Positions 23,864 through 31,939 are shown, numbered from the stretch's first letter. The stretch: DNA of 36,909 nucleotides from a virus (IMGVR_UViG_3300047471_000694:1-36909), one strand, 5' to 3'. Notes: generated by a model not told the origin, from the letters alone. Made by a program: numbers and translations.

Positions 23864-24019
23864 ATGGTTATTTGGGTTTCACTTTTAGTTTGCATCGTGG
23901 GCCTGGTGCTGTACGCATTCGGCACCCATTCCAAAGTACAGGCGATCGCCCTGCATTGCTTTTGGGTGGGACTTTTAGTTTTTCTGCTGCGCTGGAGCGC
24001 GGCCATCATCACGCATTAA
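23864..24019 (+). CDS. Small two-helix membrane protein
   Basis: A 51-residue protein with AAGGAG before ATG 23864. Residues 1-19 (MVIWVSLLVCIVGLVLYAF) and about 29-44 (ALHCFWVGLLVFLLRW) are two membrane helices joined by a short polar loop. This matches, from memory, a very common unassigned small phage membrane protein, usually found near lysis or tail genes; a holin-type role is possible. Both helices use a TTA leucine codon inside TTTTAGTT words (23883, 23973), which is striking in a GC-rich gene. Confidence 0.65.
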   Translation: MVIWVSLLVCIVGLVLYAFGTHSKVQAIALHCFWVGLLVFLLRWSAAIITH

Positions 24020-24048
24020 CAACGCATATATGGCGTATATGGGGAAAC
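24020..24048 (+). promoter_or_regulatory. AT-rich promoter-like element
   Basis: GCATATATGGCGTATATGGG fills the 30-base gap between two genes; its two TATAT words are 11 bp apart, like those at 5910-5935. The downstream GGGGA doubles as a ribosome-binding site for the gene at 24050. It could start a separate transcript for the lysis and fibre genes. Confidence 0.4.
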
Positions 24049-24049
24049 T

Positions 24050-24895
24050 ATGCCGAATATAGTTATTCCGCTGGAACACCAGAGCGCGCCGACTATCCGC
24101 TATGACCCGGTGCTGGCCCGCGAGGCCGCGGCCGCAGCAGACCCGGCCGCGGCGGGGCGGCGGGATTGGGACCGCTTCGACGCCGAGATGGACGCGCCCG
24201 GCCACCATGACCAGGCGCTCGAACTGCTCAGGCAGCGGGCCTACGTGCAGCGCATCGCGCGCCGGCCCCAGGCGTGGGTGGACGAAAGCCTGGAGCTGTG
24301 GGAGGCCAACTGCGACAAGGCCAGGGGCCAGCAGCTCCCCGAGCAGGAGCGATGGCAAGGCGAGGCGCGCGAGCGGGAACGGCTGACCCGCATCATGCAC
24401 CCTAACGAAGTGATGCGCCGGCTGCGGGCCGCGGGCGTGGACGCGCGCACCGAACGGCACCGGGACGCGAGGATCTGGCTCAACGAGTGGAGCACGGCCG
24501 GCCTGGTGGGCGTGAATGCCTGGGTGAAGCCGCAGGAGATGGAAGAGGAAGGCTACCTGCTAGCGCTCAGAGAGGCCGCGAGCGAGGCGCAAAGGGAACT
24601 GATCACCGCCAACTATGCCGCGTGCCGCGAAGGCCGCAAAGTGCAAAAGACGCTGACCAGCTTGCAGGAGCCCTACGGGCCGGAATGGTCGATCATGCGC
24701 TTTAACGATCACTGCGTGGCGACCAAGGAAAAATACCGCGGCTGGCGCACAGCCATGCTGGTTTTGATCGTGGCGGAAATCGTGACCGAGGCGGAAGTCG
24801 ACCGCGCCTTCGGGCCGGCGATCGGCGAGGCCGGCGCCTGGTACCGGCACCAGCTCCAGGTGTGGCGCCAGATCCGGGTGGGGAGGGCAATATGA
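24050..24895 (+). CDS. Charged helical phage protein, unknown function
   Basis: A 281-residue protein with GGGGA before ATG 24050. The N-terminus is beta-like (MPNIVIPLEHQSAPTIRYD), followed by Ala/Arg-rich helices and a conserved-looking core with WSTAGLVGVNAWVKPQEMEE and EPYGPEWSIMRFNDHCV. The C-terminal third is helical (AMLVLIVAEIVTEAEVDRA). No enzyme or binding motif is recognised. It is followed by an ATGA-coupled frame at 24892. Given its place between ejection and hydrolase genes, a virion component is possible. Confidence 0.6.
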   Translation: MPNIVIPLEHQSAPTIRYDPVLAREAAAAADPAAAGRRDWDRFDAEMDAPGHHDQALELLRQRAYVQRIARRPQAWVDESLELWEANCDKARGQQLPEQERWQGEARERERLTRIMHPNEVMRRLRAAGVDARTERHRDARIWLNEWSTAGLVGVNAWVKPQEMEEEGYLLALREAASEAQRELITANYAACREGRKVQKTLTSLQEPYGPEWSIMRFNDHCVATKEKYRGWRTAMLVLIVAEIVTEAEVDRAFGPAIGEAGAWYRHQLQVWRQIRVGRAI

Positions 24896-25221
24896 AAACG
24901 GCCGTCTTGCGCCCGGCCAGAAGGGTTATCAGCCCTCACGCTCCGCTTACGGTGGAGGCCGCGCAGCGAAGATTAACGATTTTTAGTGCGTTCTTCCAGA
25001 GTGGAAATGCGGCCTTCGTGTCCGATATGCAGATCAACGAAATGCTGGACTTGCGAATTAAGGTCATCGAACCGTTTGTCGATGGTAGCGAATTGATGCC
25101 GGTTTTGCAGCCAAACAAACAAAACGCCGACAGTGACAGGCAAGCTGCCCAGGAAAGCCGTTCCAATTTCGTGCATGTTTTTCTCCAAGCGGTTGATTAC
25201 CGCTGGGGTGATTGTAGATGA
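24892..25221 (+). CDS. Plus-strand frame wholly overlapping an antisense gene
   Basis: A 109-residue frame. GGGGAGGG lies about 5 bases before ATG 24892, the start overlaps the previous stop (ATGA), and its own stop overlaps the next start (ATGA at 25218), exactly the coupling style of this genome. Residues 1-27 (MKTAVLRPARRVISPHAPLT) lie outside the antisense gene at 24973-25176; the rest is read against it. The protein has no recognisable domain. Either this is a real gene, or the region carries an inverted insertion that kept both ends open by chance. Confidence 0.35.
   Translation: MKTAVLRPARRVISPHAPLTVEAAQRRLTIFSAFFQSGNAAFVSDMQINEMLDLRIKVIEPFVDGSELMPVLQPNKQNADSDRQAAQESRSNFVHVFLQAVDYRWGDCR
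24973..25176 (-). CDS. XhlA-like membrane-anchored coiled-coil protein, on the opposite strand
   Basis: A 67-residue leftward gene inside the rightward block. GGAG lies about 6 bases before ATG 25176; a TTG at 25188 is in frame. Residues 1-22 (MHEIGTAFLGSLPVTVGVLFVW) are a membrane helix, followed by a heptad-like coil (IDKRFDDLNSQVQHF, HEGRISTLEERTK). This layout resembles the XhlA/Bdr-like lysis-associated proteins of phages. A TACAAT word upstream on the minus strand (about 25211-25216) could be a -10 box. It overlaps the plus-strand frame at 24892-25221 completely, and the two cannot easily both be optimised. Confidence 0.5.
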   Translation of the reverse strand: MHEIGTAFLGSLPVTVGVLFVWLQNRHQFATIDKRFDDLNSQVQHFVDLHIGHEGRISTLEERTKNR

Positions 25222-25637
25222 ATCTGGAAACTTATGTTCGGGCGCAGATGGCGCGCTTCGCTATGGAAGAAGGTTGGCATCATGGCGGGGTAACAAACAT
25301 GCTGGCTGTGGCCCATGTGCTGCGCAACCGCGTATTCGCCGGCTGGGGCGATTGGCTGGAAGTGGTGGTTACGGCGCCGGAAAAGCGCGCCGTGATTTAT
25401 CCGCCCATGACCGCGGCGCTGCGCTCGAAGATCCTGCGCGGAGGCAACGTGCGCGCACTGCTCAATCATATTGACGAGATTTACACCAGGGCAACAGTGG
25501 ACGACATGACCGGCGGGGCGCTGTTTTATTTCGAGCCGGCATTAACCACGGCGCAATGGTTTGTTCAGGAAGTTATCGAGCGGCCCGACGATCACCCGCG
25601 CACGGCGCACATCGGGCCGGTGTGGTTTTACAAGTAG
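25218..25637 (+). CDS. SleB-like cell-wall hydrolase, probable endolysin
   Basis: A 139-residue protein. The pattern of SleB/CwlJ-type hydrolases (Hydrolase_2 family) is visible: an N-terminal helix with EEGWHHGGVTNMLAVAHVLRN-type order (Glu-17/18 then AVAHVLRNRV), a strand with VVVTAPEKRAVIYPP, then DDMTGGALFYFEP at about 95-107 and a closing IGPVWFYK. In that family the closing motif reads IG-x-x-x-FY. It would cut peptidoglycan for host lysis, or at entry if packaged. It lies beside two small membrane proteins (23864 and 24973), together a plausible lysis group. No signal peptide is present, so a holin-type partner is needed. The family call is moderate. Confidence 0.65.
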   Translation: MNLETYVRAQMARFAMEEGWHHGGVTNMLAVAHVLRNRVFAGWGDWLEVVVTAPEKRAVIYPPMTAALRSKILRGGNVRALLNHIDEIYTRATVDDMTGGALFYFEPALTTAQWFVQEVIERPDDHPRTAHIGPVWFYK

Positions 25638-25648
25638 AGAGGCCAAGC

Positions 25649-26224
25649 ATGGCGACGACACCGCAAATTCATTTGACGGCCAACCTCGAAAGCATCATCG
25701 CCGGCGGGGAGACGCCCGGCTATCTCCAGGTGACGCTTTGCGGCTACGGCCCGGTGCTGCCCTGTGTGCCTGGCACGGGAATGCTGGCCGACGCCGGCGT
25801 GCCGCAGCTCATCGGCCCGCAAGTGGGATCCACGCCGCTCGAAGTGGACCTCTACGGTAACGATGTGATCCAGCCGTTGAATCAGACCTTCTACGCCGTG
25901 GCCGTCCTGGACAGAAAGAAGAATGTCATTCAGTCGGGGATCTATCAGTTCACCGGCAGCGGCACGCAGGACCTGGCCAATGCCGGCCAGGTGCTACCGC
26001 CCTTCAATCTGGGTTTCGTCATCACGACGATGCGGTACATGAGCTGCAACGCGCCGCCGCGACTGCCCAACAATGTTTTCACCGCGCCCGGCGCCCCGGT
26101 TCTCGCAGTGGCCTATAACGGCGTTTTTTTAGGCCCCGACTACTACACCATCGACGGTGCGCAAATCAATCTGACGTTCACAACGGAACTGGGGGATAGG
26201 ATAGATGCTTTCTGCATTGTATAA
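25649..26224 (+). CDS. Fibre-associated structural protein
   Basis: A 191-residue protein from ATG 25649 (GAGAGG about 7 bases upstream). It is beta-rich, with IHLTANLESIIAGGETPGYL, the neck VDLYGNDVIQPLNQTFYAV, and VIQSGIYQFTGSG in the middle, then a linker and YNGVFLGPDYYTIDG at the end, a pattern I associate with phage tail-fibre adaptor proteins. Its last 20 bases overlap the start of the spike gene in another frame. It probably joins the spike to the tail. Family membership is from memory only. Confidence 0.6.
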   Translation: MATTPQIHLTANLESIIAGGETPGYLQVTLCGYGPVLPCVPGTGMLADAGVPQLIGPQVGSTPLEVDLYGNDVIQPLNQTFYAVAVLDRKKNVIQSGIYQFTGSGTQDLANAGQVLPPFNLGFVITTMRYMSCNAPPRLPNNVFTAPGAPVLAVAYNGVFLGPDYYTIDGAQINLTFTTELGDRIDAFCIV

Positions 26225-29200
26225 ACTGCCATTCGCGCTTCTGCTGATCGCCGCCGCCGCCTACTGCCAGGGACCGCCGCCGCAGATAGTCAATCCCCAC
26301 ACGCAGATTCGCTGGCCGGGATTATGCGTCACGCCGGGGATGGTCTACACGTTTCAAGACAATACTTGCGTAGACGTGATGCACATCGACCCCAGCCGCG
26401 TCACCTGGCCCACGAGCTGCGCCACCGGCACGTATGTTCCGGCTACCAATACCTGCGTGGCAACCGGCACGGCCGCGAATCCTGGCGGGGGCGCTCCGCA
26501 AATGCAGTTCAACGCGGGAGGAACTTTCGGCGGCGATTCCGTGGTCGTCATGGACACCACCGGCAGCACGACTACGCCCGTGCATACCTTAATGGGTAAC
26601 CTCAACGGAGATATAAACCCGTACAACTACGGGGCGCGGGGGGATAACGGCGCGACAGACGATACGGCAGCGATCACCGCAGCTTGCAATGCTGCCAAGT
26701 CGTATTCTCCCCCCGCAAAAGTCGCCTTTCCTAAAGCGTCGGGCTACTACCTGACCGGACCTCTAGATGCTTGCGCTGGCGTGAGTCTGACGGGGAAACC
26801 AGCCAATTTCGGCAGCGCCACGGCTGGCGGGGGGGTGCAGTTGCGCGGCAAGCCGGGGATGGACGTGCTGCACTGGCACGATCCCAATACAGCGACTGGT
26901 ACGGCTCCCGCCAGATCCTGGGAAATCTCCGACATGAATATCGTGGTGGACAATTCGGTCGACGCTTCAAGCACCGGAACGAACGCCTATCCGCATCGCT
27001 GGCCGGGACGCTGGACGCAGGACGGATCAAACGCAGCGACCATCACCCAGATTGGCATCGCATCGAACGTGCTCACAGTCATGGCATCGAACGCTTTTAC
27101 GATTGGACAGACAGTGACGCTTTCGGGGGTGACGACCAACACATTCTTGAACGCTCAAGCAGTGGTCGTTACATTCGCCAGTGCCACGCAATTTACGGCC
27201 GCATTCACCCATGCGAATGTGACTCTCGCGGCAGACACAGGAACTGCGGCATTGCCTCTGACGATACTTACATCGAACAGGCAGTTGTGGCAGTGCAGCG
27301 ACATAGGATCGGCTATCAAGGTAGTGGGCGCTGGCGCGGCGGGGGCTGATCTAATCACCACCATCGCGTCCATGCCAGCCTGCGGAACCGCGCAGAACAC
27401 TATTACGCTGGCTGCTGCCGCCTCTGTTCCCGTGATCAATGCGCTGGTCTACACGTCTGTTCCCGGCGTTTCCGCCACCCAGACCATGGGTAACTGCGCC
27501 ATAGGTGCCGACAACTCCGATGGCGATACGACTCACTGGGCCAGCGGTTGGACGGGTGGGATGATTCCCTCCTATCCCTCCATCCGCAATGTGAACATCA
27601 ACTCCACGTCAGGCAATGCGGCCAACAATACGTGCGGGATCTTTTTTCAGGGCATCTGGCAACCATACGGAATCCACGCCGAAACGGTGAACGTTCAGCG
27701 TTTGCAGTATGGCGTTGTGCAAGCATGTCCAGATATTGCCCCTCAATCGGGGATCTGCGGAGAAGATCAGCAGTGGTGGATACACGTACTGGTGAATGCC
27801 ACTTATCCCTGGATCTCCTATGGAGGCGGCTACAACCATCTGGCGGGATGGCAACTGTCGTCGAACTCGACAGGCGCCGGTCCCTTCATTCTGGAAGTGG
27901 GCATCAGCAATGGAAGTGCTGTTACCTGGGACATTCACGTTCCCGAGTGGGAACTCGCCAGCATCGGATGGATTGTCAGAGGAACAGGTCATAACCTCCA
28001 CGGCAGTCAGATTGTCGCCGCCGGGACGCGATCCTATTTCGACACATCGAGCGCCACTTGCGACCCCTGCTACGCCAGGGCCACGTATCCGACCGGCTCA
28101 GGACTGACGATCAATGGTTACGGCAATACTTTCAGTTTCAAAAACTCCACTGCTGGGTTGCTGGGGCTGCGCTCATCAGGCAGGGCCGATATAGACGGTC
28201 TGCTGGGTACAGGTGTGCTGCAAGATAATGGTGTGAACAACACAATAACTGTGAACCAACTTGACAGTCCCGGCCTGGGAGGCCAGCCAGGGCAGACTAC
28301 GGCTGTCAACATTTCCCGCGATCTCGGTTTTGCCTTAAGTCGTTCTGCGGAATTTGCAGTGGGAAATGCCGCTACTCCCTACTACAACCGGCAGGATCTG
28401 CTGTTCTTTCCCAAAGACTACATGTTTAATCCCGCCCAACCAATCGTTGCTGACTCTAACTCGTATAGCGGATTCTATGTTGCGCGTACTGTAAACGACG
28501 CTACACGGGGATTCACCACATTTAAGGCTGATCCGCTGCAAGCTGTGGGCAACGGACAGGCGAGAATCTGCAACATCCCTGCGGGGTGCCAGGTTCCTGC
28601 ATCGGTGGTCACGGTATACGAGAGCGCCAAATGCCCGGTGCAGACTTCTTACACATTCAATGTGCAAGCTAATCTGGGCAGCACTGTTGCGAGTGCGACG
28701 TTTCCCTGCACCACGACTTACACCACCAACTCTATCGTGGTCGATCTCTCAACCCAGAACGGCAAGAATCTGGGGTTCAGTTGGAGCGGAGTCACCAACG
28801 AAGTGGATGATGCGTGGATTGCTGTGGTGCCGTATTCGGTTTCATCCACTGGCGCCCCAAATACAGTCCCCAAAACCAAGCCGGGAAGCAGCACTCTCGA
28901 TCCCTCCTGGATTCCCGGCGTGGGCAATGCCATGCAGCGCGTGGCGCAAGTTGCTCCGACTCTCGACACCACCGGGGCCAACATTAACAACATCATCCTG
29001 TACACGACTCCCGCGGCCGGGAACTACATGCTCTGCGGCTACCTGGATATGGTGGTCGCGGCATCGGCCGGGACTTATTCGATGTCAGGCAACTACGTTA
29101 GCGACGGGCATACGTTTGCCGTCATCATCACCGCCTCGGTTGGGCCAGCGCAGTGGTCAGTGTCGAGCGGCGTCTCTCCCACGACCGGCTCGCCTTGCCA

Positions 29201-29306
29201 AAACTTCTATGCCGACGCCGGCACCAACATCACTGCCAAAATTACCGCCACCGGCATCACCGGCAGTCCCACGCTTCGCTATGTCGCCAGCCTCTGGCAG
29301 TTGTAA
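26205..29306 (+). CDS. Large pectate-lyase-like tailspike with a signal-peptide-like start
   Basis: A 1033-residue protein. Residues 1-20 (MLSALYKLPFALLLIAAAAY) look like a Sec signal peptide or membrane anchor, which is unusual for a phage spike. Residues 24-110 contain Cys-rich repeats (LCVTPGMVYT, NTCV, YVPATNTCV) and GAPQMQFNAGGTFGG, a phage virion linker type. NYGARGDNGATDDT near 140-153 is the start of a pectate-lyase-3 beta-helix, with repeats to about 800, followed by a C-terminal domain ending in SLWQL. The spike would bind and perhaps digest host surface polysaccharide. No catalytic residues can be placed by eye. It is the last gene before a strong terminator. Confidence 0.8.
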   Translation: MLSALYKLPFALLLIAAAAYCQGPPPQIVNPHTQIRWPGLCVTPGMVYTFQDNTCVDVMHIDPSRVTWPTSCATGTYVPATNTCVATGTAANPGGGAPQMQFNAGGTFGGDSVVVMDTTGSTTTPVHTLMGNLNGDINPYNYGARGDNGATDDTAAITAACNAAKSYSPPAKVAFPKASGYYLTGPLDACAGVSLTGKPANFGSATAGGGVQLRGKPGMDVLHWHDPNTATGTAPARSWEISDMNIVVDNSVDASSTGTNAYPHRWPGRWTQDGSNAATITQIGIASNVLTVMASNAFTIGQTVTLSGVTTNTFLNAQAVVVTFASATQFTAAFTHANVTLAADTGTAALPLTILTSNRQLWQCSDIGSAIKVVGAGAAGADLITTIASMPACGTAQNTITLAAAASVPVINALVYTSVPGVSATQTMGNCAIGADNSDGDTTHWASGWTGGMIPSYPSIRNVNINSTSGNAANNTCGIFFQGIWQPYGIHAETVNVQRLQYGVVQACPDIAPQSGICGEDQQWWIHVLVNATYPWISYGGGYNHLAGWQLSSNSTGAGPFILEVGISNGSAVTWDIHVPEWELASIGWIVRGTGHNLHGSQIVAAGTRSYFDTSSATCDPCYARATYPTGSGLTINGYGNTFSFKNSTAGLLGLRSSGRADIDGLLGTGVLQDNGVNNTITVNQLDSPGLGGQPGQTTAVNISRDLGFALSRSAEFAVGNAATPYYNRQDLLFFPKDYMFNPAQPIVADSNSYSGFYVARTVNDATRGFTTFKADPLQAVGNGQARICNIPAGCQVPASVVTVYESAKCPVQTSYTFNVQANLGSTVASATFPCTTTYTTNSIVVDLSTQNGKNLGFSWSGVTNEVDDAWIAVVPYSVSSTGAPNTVPKTKPGSSTLDPSWIPGVGNAMQRVAQVAPTLDTTGANINNIILYTTPAAGNYMLCGYLDMVVAASAGTYSMSGNYVSDGHTFAVIITASVGPAQWSVSSGVSPTTGSPCQNFYADAGTNITAKITATGITGSPTLRYVASLWQL

Positions 29307-29336
29307 GGGAGTAAAGTTTTAGTTTCCGCGCGGGCA

Positions 29337-29375
29337 GCGGGCCGGGCATTCCCCACCGGCCCGCTTTTCTTTTCC
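29337..29375 (+). terminator. Strong rho-independent terminator ending the late block
   Basis: GCGGGCCGG (29337-29345) pairs perfectly with CCGGCCCGC (29356-29364) around a 10-base loop and is followed by TTTTCTTTT. It closes the structural operon 30 bases after the spike stop. A TTTTAGTT word lies just upstream (29317-29324). Confidence 0.85.
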
Positions 29376-29398
29376 GCAAAAATATAGCCGTCCGATAT

Positions 29399-29445
29399 GC
29401 GAGGCATATACAAAAGCCTCGCCATGCATTATATTTTGTGCATGG
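29399..29445 (+). promoter_or_regulatory. Two abutting 24-bp inverted repeats before the early operon
   Basis: GCGAGGC (29399-29405) and GCCTCGC (29416-29422) flank ATATACAAAA; CCATGCA (29422-29428) and TGCATGG (29439-29445) flank TTATATTTTG. Both have 7-bp perfect arms, a 10-base AT-rich centre and the same total length, and they share base 29422. They lie 23 bases before the start of the ATPase gene at 29469, downstream of the terminator. The AT-rich centres could be promoter -10 regions, making each arm pair an operator, or the RNA could fold into two adjacent hairpins. Which one cannot be told from sequence. Confidence 0.6.
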
Positions 29446-29468
29446 AACAGGAAAGGACAGAAACACAA

Positions 29469-30872
29469 ATGGCTGATGCATTAAACGGAATCGTGGTTTT
29501 TCTGGCGGAAAACTTCAAGAAACTGCGCATGATCGAGATTCGGCCGGATGGCAAACCCCTGGTGCAGATCACCGGCCGCAACGGCCAGGGCAAAACCAGC
29601 GTGCTGGATGCGCTATGGTTTGCCCTCAAAGGCAAAAAGGCCCTGCCCGACAAGGCCGTGCGCCGCGGCACGGAGACGATGAAAGTGCATCTCGACCTGG
29701 GCGAGTTCACGGTGACGCGCACGCTGGGCAACGGATCCAGTCTGCCGACGCTCAAGCTGGAAATGAAGGACGGCAGCAAGCAGCTCAAGCCGCAGGAATT
29801 TCTGGACGGGATCTTTGGCGAGCTGACCTTCGACCCCCTGAACTTCATGCGCATGACGCCGGCCGAGCAGGTAATCGAGCTGCACAAGACGGCCAAGGTG
29901 AATCTGGATTTCGCCAAGCTGGCGGAAGAAAACGACATTGACTACAAGGACCGCCACAAGCTCGCGCTGGAAATTAAAACTTTAGAAGCGCAGCTCAAGG
30001 GCAAGGAAGTTCTGGCCGGGCTGCCCAAGCAAAAGCTGGACGAAGCGGCCATCATGGCCCGGCTCAACCAGGCCGGCGATGCGCAGCGCAAGGCGCAGGA
30101 ATTATTCAGGGCCAAGCAGGAGCTGGGGGCCGCGGCGGCGCACATCGGCGTAGAGAAGATCGAGCAGGATCGGCGCATCGAGCAGCAGAAGCAAAAAATC
30201 GAGCTGCTGAAAAAAGAGCTGGCCGCGGCCGAGGCCGGCCTGGTGACGCTGGAGACGGAGCGGAGCGCGATCGCGGCCCGGCAGAAGGAAGCGGAGAAGG
30301 CTTTCCAGGCGGCGCCGGCGGGCGAGCCGGTGGACGTGGGCGCGCTGACCGCCGAGCTGCAAGCCGCGCAGCGCACCAACCGGGCCATTGACCAGCGCCG
30401 CGAATATGACGAGCTGCTGGCCGAGGCGGAAGCCAAGCGCCAGGCGTGGGCGATCGTGGACAGCCGCATGACCGGCCGCGACGAGCAGAAGAAGGAAGCT
30501 ATTCGCAAGGCCAAGATCCCGGTGGACGGGCTGACCTTCGATGAAACCAGCGTGACTTACAACGGGCTCCCGCTGGAGAACCTGGGCGAAGGCGAGCAGA
30601 TCAGGATTTCAACCTTGATCGGCATGGCCGCGAACCCCAAGCTGCGCATTCTCTGCATCCGCCACGGCGAGGCCCTGGACGACGAGGGCGTGAAGATCAT
30701 TGCCGGCATGGCCAAAGAGCATGACTTCCAGGTGTGGATGGCGCGCGTGGATTCGAGCGGCAAGACCGGCCTGGTGATCGAGGACGGGATGATTGTGAAG
30801 CGCAATAAGGACGAGCCCGAGGAAGAGGAAGAGACGCCGGCGGGGCAGAAACAGAAAGGGAGAGTGAACTAA
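29469..30872 (+). CDS. SbcC/RecF-like coiled-coil ATPase
   Basis: A 467-residue protein of the SMC/Rad50-like ATPase class. Walker A GRNGQGKTS lies at about 36-44 after the strand KPLVQIT. A long charged coiled coil covers about 175-330, and the C-terminal part has LENLGEGEQIRISTLIG (an ABC signature-like segment) and LRILCIRHGEALDDEG in the Walker B position. The arms are much shorter than in SbcC. No nuclease partner is visible next to it. It probably acts in phage DNA repair, replication or end processing. The start is ATG 29469, with GGAAAGGA somewhat far upstream (11 bases); the frame is open to 29397 but would run through the inverted repeats. Confidence 0.8.
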   Translation: MADALNGIVVFLAENFKKLRMIEIRPDGKPLVQITGRNGQGKTSVLDALWFALKGKKALPDKAVRRGTETMKVHLDLGEFTVTRTLGNGSSLPTLKLEMKDGSKQLKPQEFLDGIFGELTFDPLNFMRMTPAEQVIELHKTAKVNLDFAKLAEENDIDYKDRHKLALEIKTLEAQLKGKEVLAGLPKQKLDEAAIMARLNQAGDAQRKAQELFRAKQELGAAAAHIGVEKIEQDRRIEQQKQKIELLKKELAAAEAGLVTLETERSAIAARQKEAEKAFQAAPAGEPVDVGALTAELQAAQRTNRAIDQRREYDELLAEAEAKRQAWAIVDSRMTGRDEQKKEAIRKAKIPVDGLTFDETSVTYNGLPLENLGEGEQIRISTLIGMAANPKLRILCIRHGEALDDEGVKIIAGMAKEHDFQVWMARVDSSGKTGLVIEDGMIVKRNKDEPEEEEETPAGQKQKGRVN

Positions 30873-30874
30873 AA

Positions 30875-31147
30875 ATGTCTAGTTTACAGGATCACATCGA
30901 AACGATTGAACGCTACTACCGCGGCGGCTGCGAGCCGGGCAGCTGCACCAGGGCGATTCTGGAAAATGATCTGCTCATGGCGGTAAAGAACGCCGACCCT
31001 ACATCGCGCGTGCTGCTGGCCGACATAGTTACCTACGTCTACAAGCATCTGCCCACGGCGGCGTGGGGATCGCCCGGCAAGGTGGATGCGTGGATCCGCG
31101 CCACGAGGGAGCAGCGGGAGAGGGAACGCGAGGCCCGCAATGATTGA
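30875..31147 (+). CDS. Small phage protein with a helical, charged C-terminus
   Basis: A 90-residue protein starting 2 bases after the ATPase stop; a weak GGGAGAG lies 10-14 bases upstream. It opens MSSLQDHIETIERYYRGGCEPGSC, then a helical middle (LLADIVTYVYKHLP) with a conserved-looking AAWGSPGKVDAWI, and a highly charged end. An AACTAAAA word (30867-30874) fills the gap between the two genes. I recognise this only as a small phage accessory protein. Its last bases overlap the next gene in another frame. Confidence 0.6.
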   Translation: MSSLQDHIETIERYYRGGCEPGSCTRAILENDLLMAVKNADPTSRVLLADIVTYVYKHLPTAAWGSPGKVDAWIRATREQREREREARND

Positions 31148-31535
31148 GATTGACGAGAAGATCGTAGGGATTTGGTTTCTGCCTATCACGCCCGCGCAGG
31201 ATTGGATGGGCGCCATTCGAGAACTGATCCCCAATGAAAAATACCTGCTGACCTACCGCTTCCGCTACTACAAGGACGACAAGGTATTCGACTCCGAAGA
31301 TACCAAGAACTGGTACGAAGGCACGGTGAGCGGCACCCGCAACTATGTCGTGCAATCGTTTCGCCAGGTAGCTAATAAATTAGCGGCGAAGGCGATCGAG
31401 CCACTGTACGAGCTGATGAATGACGGCGACCTGGGCGCGTTTGTAAAGAAGATAGACGATGCGCGGTTCATGTTCCGGCGCCGGGTATCGCAAGAGGAAT
31501 GGGAGCGCATGGAGAAGGAGGCCGGCAATGCCTAA
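31140..31535 (+). CDS. Early-operon protein, unknown function
   Basis: A 131-residue protein from ATG 31140, overlapping the preceding gene by 8 bases. It has an N-terminal beta part (MIEIDEKIVGIWFLPITPAQDW, RFRYYKDDKVFDSEDTKNWYEG) and a helical C-terminus (AIEPLYELMNDGDLGAFVKK). The DNA palindrome GCTAAT-AA-ATTAGC at 31371-31384 falls in it. No family is recognised. It overlaps the next gene start at 31528. Co-transcription with the ATPase and DnaC-like genes suggests a replication or takeover role. Confidence 0.6.
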   Translation: MIEIDEKIVGIWFLPITPAQDWMGAIRELIPNEKYLLTYRFRYYKDDKVFDSEDTKNWYEGTVSGTRNYVVQSFRQVANKLAAKAIEPLYELMNDGDLGAFVKKIDDARFMFRRRVSQEEWERMEKEAGNA

Positions 31536-31785
31536 GTTCATCGTGCAGGTTTTCGGCGAGGTTCCCGACTGTATCACCGTCGAGGCCAAGGATAAAGAAG
31601 CGGCCGAGGAACAGGCGTGGGAGGAAGTGGTCGACTTACTCAATTTCGAGGCCGAGCTGGATGAGAGCCAGGTATGCCGTTTTTGCGGCTGTCCGATGAA
31701 GCCCAAAGGGGTGAAGAAGCGCCCTGACGAGTACGACCACGCCCAAGGGTGTCCCTATTCGCGGAGGAAGCGGAGGAAAGCATGA
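31528..31785 (+). CDS. Small zinc-finger protein
   Basis: An 85-residue protein; AAGGAGG lies about 6 bases before ATG 31528. The N-terminus is a ferredoxin-like strand-helix pattern (MPKFIVQVFGEVPDCITVEA, KEAAEEQAWEEVVDLL), and CRFCGCPMKP near 50-59 with HAQGCPYSRRKRRK at the end gives a C-C-H-C metal site and a basic tail. Nucleic-acid binding is plausible from composition. Confidence 0.65.
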   Translation: MPKFIVQVFGEVPDCITVEAKDKEAAEEQAWEEVVDLLNFEAELDESQVCRFCGCPMKPKGVKKRPDEYDHAQGCPYSRRKRRKA

Positions 31786-31939
31786 CTGACTCTGCTCCTA
31801 CATGGACGATTTCGCCGCCATGCTGCGCGTGCTCTATGACAACGGCTATGAGGGGACAGTGCGGCGGCTGGTAAAGATGCTGACCGCCGCGGCCGAGAAG
31901 CACGGCGCGGCGGTCCCGCCGGAATTGGAGAAGCTATGA
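31782..31939 (+). pseudogene. Small helical gene, apparently frameshifted near its start
   Basis: GGAGG lies about 7 bases before ATG 31782, which also overlaps the previous stop, but this frame ends after 30 codons of poor protein composition. From 31802 a second frame gives a convincing 45-residue protein (MDDFAAMLRVLYDNGYEG, then TVRRLVKMLTAAAEKHG, PPELEKL) ending in an ATGA overlap with the next gene, but without a ribosome-binding site. One extra base between about 31796 and 31802 would join MTDSAP to the second frame. A real mutation, an assembly error or true initiation at 31802 are all possible. Confidence 0.5.
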
